Part shown: piece by piece, positions 7,762 to 13,256 of the stretch
How positions within the stretch are numbered: the stretch's first letter is position 1
Layout: each line of letters begins with the position of its first letter
Origin: an uncultured Eubacteriales bacterium
GTDB taxonomy: Bacteria; Bacillota; Clostridia; Oscillospirales; Acutalibacteraceae
Length of the DNA stretch: 13,256 bases
Assembly: GCA_905198155.1 (NCBI GenBank)
Contig: CAJKBQ010000047.1
Coordinates: 1-13,256 of the forward strand
Reading direction: 5' to 3'
Program-made: the position numbers and the translations under genes
Notes under the pieces: generated by a model
Database searches by the model: none
Seen by the model: the letters and a program-made list of their open reading frames with translations, nothing else
What the model was told of the DNA's origin: nothing

Positions 7762-7960
7762 GGGCAACTCCCTCAGGCGCTGCGGCGCCAGCTCCCTCGC
7801 GAGGGAGCCTGGGGGGTCGTACTGCCGGTGTAGCGCGCAATGACAAGAATCTATCGGCTAACAGTTTTTCCCAACTACATGGATCTTTCAATACACGGCT
7901 CCCTCGCGAGGGAGCTGCCCGCGGTCGTCGCAGACACCGCTAAGGCTGAAGGAGTTGCCC
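7762..7960. repeat. Palindromic intergenic repeat element, copy A (complete)
   Basis: The 199-bp element is bounded by 15-bp inverted ends, GGGCAACTCCCTCAG (7762-7776) and CTGAAGGAGTTGCCC (7946-7960), which match at 14 of 15 positions. Inside are a short hairpin (7776-7789, GGCGC/GCGCC), a perfect 18-bp palindrome GCTCCCTCGCGAGGGAGC at 7791-7808 and an identical one at 7898-7915. A 22-bp block at 7831-7852 is identical in copy B. Similarity to the other copies begins about 24 bases before the left end (7738). No transposase is encoded. The structure resembles a MITE or a composite REP element. The mobile status is inference. Confidence 0.85.
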
Positions 7961-7986
7961 TTCCATACGCACCGGGGTTCTCCCTG

Positions 7987-8021
7987 TTGCAGAACCGGGC
8001 GATCAATGATCGCCCCTGCAA
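7987..8021. repeat. Long hairpin downstream of element A
   Basis: TTGCAG (7987-7992) pairs with CTGCAA (8016-8021) and GGGCGATC (7997-8004) pairs with GATCGCCC (8008-8015) around loop AAT, leaving four unpaired bases on the left side. There is no T tract, so it does not look like a terminator. I recall similar GGGCGATC-type hairpins scattered between genes in gut Clostridia, but this window has only one. Confidence 0.6.
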
Positions 8022-8080
8022 TCCACCACCCCAATTTTACCAAATCATTCCCTCTCCATACCAAAAATTATCTATTATCT

Positions 8081-8119
8081 AAAAAAATCGCCGCAGGTCC
8101 CCCTGCGGCAAATTTTTTT
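8081..8119 (-). terminator. Terminator of the mutS2 operon
   Basis: On the minus strand GCCGCAGG (8109-8102) and CCTGCGGC (8097-8090) form a perfect 8-bp stem with a 4-base loop, followed after AT by seven T (8087-8081). It directly follows and slightly overlaps the stop codon of the amidohydrolase gene. The plus strand also has seven T after the stem, so it can stop transcription from either side. Confidence 0.92.
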
Positions 8120-9413
8120 ACCCCAAAAACTTATCCAGCTCCCGCTCCACCTTTTTCATCTTCCGGACGTGCGGGTGCTCAATCCGGAACCCGGCCTTGA
8201 CCACCATCTCCGGCTGGCGCAGCACGGTCAAATCTTCCAGCGGATTGCGCGCGACCACCAGCAGATCGGCCGATTTGCCCGGCTCGATCGACCCGGTTTC
8301 GGCGTCGATTCCGGCCAGCAGCGCGTTCCGCATCGTGGCGGTGTGCAGCGCGAACGCCGGCGTCACGCCGCAATATTTCACAAAATAGCATAACTCGCGC
8401 CACATATCTGTGTGCGTAATGTACGGGCATCCGGTGTCCGTGCCCAGCCCAACGGGAATTCCCGCCGCCAAACACGCCTTCGCCATCGCAACGATCCCGT
8501 CGAACACCACACGGCCGTTGGCCTGCTGCACCGCCGTCGCGTGCGACACCGACCGGTCGAACAGCGCGTACGGCAGCGCCGGCGAGATGGTGGACACCTG
8601 AAACGCACCCGTCTCCCGGAACAGACGCAGAATCTCGTCGTCCGGCTGCGCGCCGTGCTCGATGGAGTCCACGCCGTTTTCCAGCGCAACCCGAACCCCC
8701 TCCGGGCTTTCGACGTGCGCCGCCACTTTCAGCCCCAGCGCGTGGGCTTTGTCGCACGCCGCACGCACCAGCGCCGGCTGCATCCGCAGCACGCCCGGCT
8801 CCCCGACCACTTCGGCGTCCATCACGCCGCCGGTGATCATCAGCTTAATCAGATCGGGCCGGTCGGCCGCAATACGCGCCACCAGTGCCTCGGCTTCGGC
8901 GGCGCTGTGCGCTTCGTACGCCAGCGACCCGGCCATGTGCCCGCCCGGCACCGACACCGCCATGTTGGACGCCAAAATCCGCGGGGACAAAATCTCGCCC
9001 TGCGCCGCGCGGTCGCGGAGCGTCGTGTCGTAATTCGCGACGCCGCCGACGGTGCGGATGGTGGTCACGCCGCTGAGCAGCTCCGCCTTCGCGTACGACG
9101 CGCACAGCTGCACCCCCACGCGGTTCGTCAGCGCATTGCGCGTAATCAGCCGCACCAGCTTCCGCGGGTCGGACGGCTTTCTCCGCGGCTTGCCGGACGC
9201 CGGCAGGTGCACGTGCAGGTTAATCAGCCCCGGCAGCAGGTACTGCCCGTGCAGGTCGATCGCCGGAACCCCGTCCGGCACGCGGTCGGTCACGTCCGCA
9301 ATCTCCGCGCCGCGGATGCAGACCGTCCGGCGCTGCGGCATCATCGATTCGGTTCCGTCCAGCACCATCGCGTTGGTCAGTGCATAAGTGTCTGTATTTG
9401 TATATTTTCCCAC
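8118..9413 (-). CDS. Metal-dependent amidohydrolase, imidazolonepropionase-like
   Basis: 431 residues. The start is GTG at 9413, with AAGGA 11 bases upstream; an ATG at 9423 is in another frame. The metal-site set of the amidohydrolase superfamily is complete: HxH as His67 and His69 (PGLINLHVHLP), Lys190 (LIKLMITGG, the likely carboxylated lysine), His233 (KVAAHV), His253 (DSIEHG) and Asp326 (GLGTDTG). The N-terminal TNAMVLDG strand and the C-terminal GSIEPGKSADLLVV block form the usual composite beta domain. The closest group from memory is the imidazolonepropionase-like/Xaa-Pro dipeptidase-like branch (COG1228), which includes enzymes that split acyl-amino acids and proline dipeptides. Histidine-degradation genes are absent, so true imidazolonepropionase is unlikely. 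It is last in a three-gene operon, 34 bases after its neighbour, and carries the operon's terminator. It has no signal peptide, so it should be cytoplasmic. Substrate unknown. Confidence 0.88.
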   Translation of the reverse strand: MGKYTNTDTYALTNAMVLDGTESMMPQRRTVCIRGAEIADVTDRVPDGVPAIDLHGQYLLPGLINLHVHLPASGKPRRKPSDPRKLVRLITRNALTNRVGVQLCASYAKAELLSGVTTIRTVGGVANYDTTLRDRAAQGEILSPRILASNMAVSVPGGHMAGSLAYEAHSAAEAEALVARIAADRPDLIKLMITGGVMDAEVVGEPGVLRMQPALVRAACDKAHALGLKVAAHVESPEGVRVALENGVDSIEHGAQPDDEILRLFRETGAFQVSTISPALPYALFDRSVSHATAVQQANGRVVFDGIVAMAKACLAAGIPVGLGTDTGCPYITHTDMWRELCYFVKYCGVTPAFALHTATMRNALLAGIDAETGSIEPGKSADLLVVARNPLEDLTVLRQPEMVVKAGFRIEHPHVRKMKKVERELDKFLG

Positions 9414-9447
9414 GATTTTTCATTTCCTTTTCACAACATCCGGCGCA

Positions 9448-10233
9448 TCAATACGTCCAAAAACGCAACGCATTCAGCCATTCCCGCGACGTTTGCGCGC
9501 GAATCCACGTTTTGAACAGCTCGGCCAGCTGGCGCACCGTCTCGTCCGGGTAGCGCTGCTGCCACTCGGTGAGCACGTCCGCCCACGACATCCCGCTTTT
9601 GATCTGATTCAGCGATTCGTCCCACAGCTTCGCCAGTTCGTCCAGCCCCTCCGTGACGGGATACGTCGGCGCAGGCATCGTCACCGTCACGCCGTCCGGC
9701 GAGACCGACAGCCCGGTGCAGTTCACCGGCAATTTCAGCTCAATGTGCACCATCCCGGTCGCCGCGTCGTACAATTCCCATTTTGCCGCGACGCGCTGCC
9801 AAACGGTCGCCGGAATCGGCAGCTTGCCGACCTTCACGGTATGCGGCGCAAACGTCACGCCGCACATCCGCCCTTCGGCCAGATCCGGCCCCAGCGTCCC
9901 CGTGACCGTCACCGCCCAGTTGCGCTTTTTGTACCGCATCACCAGCGCCACCGTCACGTCGCCCGACTCGGACGGTGTGCCGACCTGCGCCGACTGCATC
10001 TCCGGGTAGTCGTCCGCCGGCAGCCGGTCGATCAGCAGCGTGTTCAGCTCGCCGGGCGAAACGGTGAACGTCCCGCCGGAGATGGCCGCCCGGAACGCGC
10101 GCCCCGCCAGATCATCCACCGACGCCTGCGCTGTTTCCACTTCGGACGGCTGGCGCGCCGCCGCGTAGCACCCCGCCCCGCCGGCGGCAATCACCAGCAG
10201 CAGGATCAATACAATGGTAAAAAATTTCTTCAT
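9448..10233 (-). CDS. Secreted or membrane-anchored YpmS-like protein
   Basis: 261 residues from the ATG at 10233, chosen because AAAGGGGG stands eight bases upstream and because it begins with a clear signal sequence (MKKFF then a hydrophobic run to about residue 26). The GGAGC at 18-22 is a poor lipobox, so an uncleaved anchor is as likely as a lipoprotein. The outer part has FTVSPGELNTLLIDRL (56-71), TVKVGKLPIPATV (132-144) and a long beta-rich section, then a Trp-rich helical C-terminus (about 200-261). This order resembles the YpmS/DUF2140 family of Gram-positive extracytoplasmic proteins, of unknown function; I hold that match only moderately. It starts 68 bases after the mutS2 stop and ends 34 bases before the amidohydrolase, so it is probably co-transcribed with both. 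Confidence 0.75.
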   Translation of the reverse strand: MKKFFTIVLILLLVIAAGGAGCYAAARQPSEVETAQASVDDLAGRAFRAAISGGTFTVSPGELNTLLIDRLPADDYPEMQSAQVGTPSESGDVTVALVMRYKKRNWAVTVTGTLGPDLAEGRMCGVTFAPHTVKVGKLPIPATVWQRVAAKWELYDAATGMVHIELKLPVNCTGLSVSPDGVTVTMPAPTYPVTEGLDELAKLWDESLNQIKSGMSWADVLTEWQQRYPDETVRQLAELFKTWIRAQTSREWLNALRFWTY

Positions 10234-10301
10234 GAGAATGTCCCCCTTTTGATTTATGAATATGCCCGGACGGCCGCGGATAGACGCCCGTACCGCCGCA
10301 A

Positions 10302-12695
10302 TCATTTCAGCTCCGCAATCGTCACGCCGTTTTCGCCCTCGCCATACACGCCCAGCCGGAACGTCCGGATGTTCGGGTGGCTGCGCAGCCGCTGCGTGAC
10401 GGCATTGCGCAGCACGCCGGTGCCTTTGCCGTGAATGATGGAAATCTGTCCCACGCCGGACAGCACCGCCGCGTCAATGAACCGATCCAGCTCCACAATC
10501 GCCTCGTCGGCGGTCATCCCGCGCAGATCGACCTCGGTGCGCGCGGCGGAGCGGCTCAGCTCCTTCGTCACACCGCGCGGCTTGCGGCCATGCGGCGCGG
10601 CAGTTCCCGACCCGGTCACACCATTGCTTTCCAGCAGCCGCAGATTGGCCAGCGGCACGCGCGTTTTGATGATCCCCGCCTGCACCTCCACCTGCCCGGC
10701 GCAGTCGGCGGGCGCGATCACGATGGCCTTTTTGTCAATGTCAAAAATCAGCACGCGGTCGCCCTTTTTCAGCGGACGCGGCAGCTTGTAGCCGCTGTCG
10801 GCCTTTTTCGCCTCCACCGGGTCGGCCTCCGTCTCCATCGCGCGGATTCCGGCGCGCAGCGCCGCCCGTGCCTGTGCCGAACCGGCGGCGTCCGCATTTT
10901 TGCGCAGTGTTTCCAATTCTGCCAGCAGTGCCTCGGCCTGGGCGCGGGTGCGCGCCGTCAGGTTGCGGGCGTCGGTGCGGGCGCGTTCCAGTTCGGCCGC
11001 GCGCGTGCGCGCCAGTTCGGCCTCGTGCTGCTTTGCGCGTTCCAGCGCCTGCACCGCTTCGGCCCGCGCCTGCGCCGCCGCCTGCTGCTCTGCTTCCAGC
11101 GATTGCCGCGTGGATTCCAGCTTCTGCACCACGTCCTCGAACCGCGTCGCCTCGTCCGACACCAGCGCCCGCGCCCGATCGACCACCGCCGCCGGAATTC
11201 CCAGCCGCTCCGAAATCGCGAACGCGTTCGACCGCCCCGGCACGCCGATCAGTAGCCGGTACGTCGGCCGCAGCGTCGCGACGTCGAACTCGCAGCACGC
11301 GTTTTCCACGCCCGGCGTTTGCAGCGCGAATTCTTTCAGCTCGGCGTAGTGCGTCGTCGCCGCCACGCGCGTCCCGCGGCCGCGCAGCGTTTCCAAAATC
11401 GCCCGCGCCAGCGCCGCGCCCTCCACCGGGTCGGTGCCCGCACCCAGCTCGTCGATCAAAATCAGGCTGCGCGCGTCGGCCTGCCGCAGGATGGATTCGA
11501 TGTTCGTCATGTGCGCCGAAAATGTGGACAGCGACTGCTCGATCGACTGCTCGTCGCCGATGTCGGCGAACACATGGTCGAACACCGACAGTTCGCTCTC
11601 CTCGCCCGCCGGAATCATCAGCCCGCACGCGGCCATCAGCGTCAGCAGGCCGATGGTTTTCAGCGTGACGGTTTTGCCGCCGGTGTTCGGGCCGGTAATC
11701 ACCAGCGTGTCGAACGTTGTGCCCAGTTCCAGCGTGACGGGCACCGCCGTTTCCGGCCGGAGCAGCGGGTGGCGCGCCCGGTTCAGCCGAATCCGCCCGC
11801 CGTCGTCCATTTTGGGGACGCTGGCGCGCATCTGGTACCCCAAATGCGCCTTGGCGAAGATCACATTCAGCGTCACCGCGTAGTCGTATCCGGCGATAAT
11901 CGGGTCGGCGAACGATCCCACCAGCTGCGACAATTCCGCCAAAATCCGGTCAATTTCCTCTTTTTCCTTGCCTTGCAGGATTCGGATGGCGTTGTTGGCC
12001 TCCACCACGCCGGTCGGCTCCACGAACAGCGTCGCGCCGCTGGCGGACGTGTCGTGCACCAGCCCCGGCACGTCGCCGCGGCATTCCGCCTTCACCGGCA
12101 CCACATACCGCCCGTCGCGCATGGTCACGATGGCGTCCTGCAAAAATTTCTGATAGGTGCTGGACCGAATCAATTTGTCCAGCTGCTCGCGCACGCGGGC
12201 GGACGCGGCGCGGATTTTGCGCCGGATGTCGGCCAGCGCCGGAGACGCATTGTCGGCCAGCTCGTCCTCGGAGCGGACGGCAGTGTCGATCTTGTCCTCC
12301 AAAAATTTATTGACGCACAGCGCGCCGAACAAATCTTCCAGCGACGTGACCATCCCTTCGGAGTGGGTGTGCCAATCGTGCAGCGCGCGCATGGCGTGCA
12401 GCAGCTGCGACACGTGCAGCAGTTCGCCCATGGTCAGCACGCCGCCGGCCTCGGCACGGCGCAGCGCGTTGGTGCAGTTGACCAGCCCGCCGAACGACGG
12501 CGCGCCGAACCGGCCGGACAGCTGAAACGCGTCCTCCGTCTGGGTCAGGCGGCGGCGCACCTCGTCCAGGTCGCTGCTGGGCGCAATCGCCCGCGCCGCA
12601 TCGGCCGCGTCCGGGCAGGATGTCTGGCCGGCCAGCCGGTCGAGGATTTTGTCCAGTTCCAGCGCGCGGTAATGTTTTTCAGTTGAAGCATCCAT
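10302..12695 (-). CDS. mutS2: MutS2, ATPase with Smr domain
   Basis: 797 residues, the normal length. AAAGGAG seven bases before the ATG fixes the start. Order of parts: N-terminal helical core with RYVVPVK (196-202) and VEPTGVVEANN (225-235), then the MutS-type ATPase with Walker A GPNTGGKT (335-342), STFSAHM (390-396), Walker B LILIDELGAGTDP (411-423) and TTHYAELK (447-454). A long Ala/Glu/Arg coiled coil follows (about 515-620), then a KOW-like segment (about 640-688) and a C-terminal Smr domain (720-797) with VDLRGM and IIHGKGTG. It lacks the mismatch-recognition domain of MutS, as expected. In Bacillus subtilis MutS2 (RqcU) binds collided ribosomes and separates the subunits; in Helicobacter it restrains recombination. 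Its Smr nuclease activity varies between species. First gene of the operon; the upstream region is AT-rich with no clear -35 box. Confidence 0.97.
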   Translation of the reverse strand: MDASTEKHYRALELDKILDRLAGQTSCPDAADAARAIAPSSDLDEVRRRLTQTEDAFQLSGRFGAPSFGGLVNCTNALRRAEAGGVLTMGELLHVSQLLHAMRALHDWHTHSEGMVTSLEDLFGALCVNKFLEDKIDTAVRSEDELADNASPALADIRRKIRAASARVREQLDKLIRSSTYQKFLQDAIVTMRDGRYVVPVKAECRGDVPGLVHDTSASGATLFVEPTGVVEANNAIRILQGKEKEEIDRILAELSQLVGSFADPIIAGYDYAVTLNVIFAKAHLGYQMRASVPKMDDGGRIRLNRARHPLLRPETAVPVTLELGTTFDTLVITGPNTGGKTVTLKTIGLLTLMAACGLMIPAGEESELSVFDHVFADIGDEQSIEQSLSTFSAHMTNIESILRQADARSLILIDELGAGTDPVEGAALARAILETLRGRGTRVAATTHYAELKEFALQTPGVENACCEFDVATLRPTYRLLIGVPGRSNAFAISERLGIPAAVVDRARALVSDEATRFEDVVQKLESTRQSLEAEQQAAAQARAEAVQALERAKQHEAELARTRAAELERARTDARNLTARTRAQAEALLAELETLRKNADAAGSAQARAALRAGIRAMETEADPVEAKKADSGYKLPRPLKKGDRVLIFDIDKKAIVIAPADCAGQVEVQAGIIKTRVPLANLRLLESNGVTGSGTAAPHGRKPRGVTKELSRSAARTEVDLRGMTADEAIVELDRFIDAAVLSGVGQISIIHGKGTGVLRNAVTQRLRSHPNIRTFRLGVYGEGENGVTIAELK

Positions 12696-12736
12696 TGGGA
12701 ATCTCCTTTATTGCAAGCCGGATCTTGGTATATTTT

Positions 12737-12776
12737 AGATAATAGATAAGAGATAATACATAATAGATAATAGATA
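12737..12776. repeat. AT-rich direct repeats upstream of mutS2
   Basis: AGATAATAGATA occurs at 12737-12748 and 12765-12776, with a partial copy AGATAATA at 12751-12758. The reverse complement of the 12-mer appears once more at 8069-8080, next to the terminator of the same operon. The position 40-80 bases before mutS2 suits a promoter region or binding site, but a slipped-strand microsatellite is as likely. Confidence 0.6.
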
Positions 12777-12876
12777 TTGGTATGAGTGGGATGTTTTGTT
12801 TTGGTTGGGATGGATTGTATTGTTTGGGGCTTTGCGCTATGGGGGTGTTTCTTTGTCTTGTTGTGCTGCGGCGGAG

Positions 12877-13074
12877 GGGCGACTTTCTCAGGCGCTGCAC
12901 GCGGTGACTGCGTCGACCGCTGCCAGCTCCCTCGCGAGGGAGCCTGGGGGTCGTATTGCCGGAATAGCGCGCAATGACAAGAATCTTTCGGCCGAAGATT
13001 TTCTCCTGCTACATGAGTCTTACGGTACATGGCTCCCTCGCGAGGGAGCTGCCGAGAGGCTGAAGGAGTTGACT
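12877..13074. repeat. Palindromic intergenic repeat element, copy B
   Basis: 198 bp in the same orientation as copy A. Ends at 12877-12891 and 13060-13074 have decayed to about 9 of 15 matches with each other, but each still matches its counterpart in A. The 18-bp palindrome GCTCCCTCGCGAGGGAGC is perfect at both 12926-12943 and 13032-13049, 106 bases apart (107 in A). The variable hairpin (12901-12920) has stem GCGGTGAC/GTC-ACCGC around TGC. A palindrome ATCT(T)TCGGCCGAAGAT at 12983-12999 lies where A has decayed sequence. No protein is encoded. Confidence 0.82.
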
Positions 13075-13200
13075 TCGGCGTTGCCGGGATACTTTCTGTT
13101 GCGGGAAACTTCCAGTACGTCGTGCTGAGGGGCTTCCCCGCGGCCGAGGGCAATTCCGCACTACGAGGTTAGTTTCTTCGTCTTGTTGCGGTGCGGCCGA

Positions 13201-13256
13201 AGGCAACTCCCTCAGTCTCGCGCCTGCGGCGCGAGCCAGCTCCCTCAAGAGGGAGC
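13201..13256. repeat. Palindromic intergenic repeat element, copy C (cut by the right edge)
   Basis: Left end AGGCAACTCCCTCAG (13201-13215) matches copy A at 14 of 15 positions. A perfect 7-bp hairpin TCGCGCC-TGC-GGCGCGA (13218-13234) follows, then GCTCCCTCAAGAGGGAGC (13239-13256), the palindrome of A and B with the central CGCG changed to AAGA so that it becomes a hairpin. Upstream similarity starts at about 13175. The rest lies outside the window. Confidence 0.75.

Larger units (their letters stand above)
7585..8117. other. Non-coding region between convergent genes, repeat- and hairpin-rich
   Basis: I see no credible gene in these 533 bases. In order it holds an imperfect inverted repeat (CCGAAAAAT at 7605-7613 against ATTTTCGG at 7629-7636), the 11-bp hairpin at 7640-7666, a complete copy of the palindromic element (7762-7960), a long hairpin (7987-8021), a 12-bp AT-rich repeat (8069-8080) and the terminator of the minus-strand operon. 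Open frames here have peptides such as SLAREP and LPREGA, which are just the palindromes read as protein. Confidence 0.75.
12696..13256. other. Non-coding region upstream of mutS2, to the window edge
   Basis: 561 bases without a credible gene. They hold the mutS2 leader, the AT-rich direct repeats (12737-12776), a GT-rich stretch (about 12780-12860), element copy B (12877-13074), a stretch with a degenerate element-like piece (GCGGCCGAGGGCAATTCC, 13140-13157) and the start of copy C. The promoter of mutS2 should lie in 12720-12790; TAAAAT and TATACC on the minus strand are possible -10 boxes, but I cannot pair either with a -35 box. Confidence 0.7.

Noticed and set aside
7791..7915. CRISPR-like spacing of identical short palindromes
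   Set aside because: There are only two repeats per element, the intervening 89 bases are similar between copies A and B and not unique spacers, and no cas gene is present.
12796..13128. 110-residue frame with SLAREP and LPREGA peptides (also 7734-8082 and 13009-13248)
   Set aside because: These peptides are translations of the CTCCCTCGCGAGGGAG palindromes inside the intergenic elements; similar frames appear in every copy and in several frames, with no ribosome binding site.

Overview
The window reads as a chromosomal segment of a GC-rich, Gram-positive anaerobe of the Firmicutes, most likely a gut Clostridia of the Oscillospiraceae/Ruminococcaceae type. The grounds are a full-length MutS2 with KOW and Smr domains, a fused ATPase-FtsX exporter, a DUF5107-TPR protein, strong AGGAGG-type ribosome binding sites, a textbook sigma-A promoter, and palindrome-rich intergenic repeats built on CTCCCTCGCGAGGGAG. 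The taxon is an inference; no rRNA or tRNA gene is present.

Layout. (1) 1-880, minus strand: the 5' part of a phage-type replication (replisome-organiser-like) gene that runs off the left edge. Behind a conserved N-terminal domain it carries a 33-residue tandem repeat (99-bp units), and it is driven by a perfect TTGACA-17-TATAAT promoter at 930-958. (2) 1166-4108, minus: a 980-residue ABC exporter with ATPase and permease in one chain and an unusually large extracellular domain; a rho-independent terminator follows at 1092-1142. (3) 4109-4347: divergent promoter region. (4) 4348-7584, plus: a monocistronic 1078-residue DUF5107/TPR protein. (5) 7585-8117: non-coding region with a GC-rich hairpin, one complete 199-bp palindromic repeat element, another long hairpin and the terminator of the next operon. 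(6) 12695-8118, minus: a probable three-gene operon, mutS2, then a secreted or membrane-anchored YpmS-like protein, then a metal-dependent amidohydrolase, with 68-bp and 34-bp gaps. (7) 12696-13256: non-coding, with an AT-rich direct repeat upstream of mutS2, a second complete copy of the 199-bp element, and the first part of a third copy at the right edge.

The genes do not form one pathway. MutS2 acts in ribosome rescue or recombination control, the exporter and the DUF5107 protein are separate transcription units, and the replication gene is probably part of a prophage or integrated element whose body lies to the left. The two least conventional features are the tandem-repeat tail of the replication protein and the dispersed intergenic element. 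The element has near-perfect 15-bp inverted ends, two internal 18-bp palindromes at fixed spacing, and a hairpin that changes sequence but not shape between copies.
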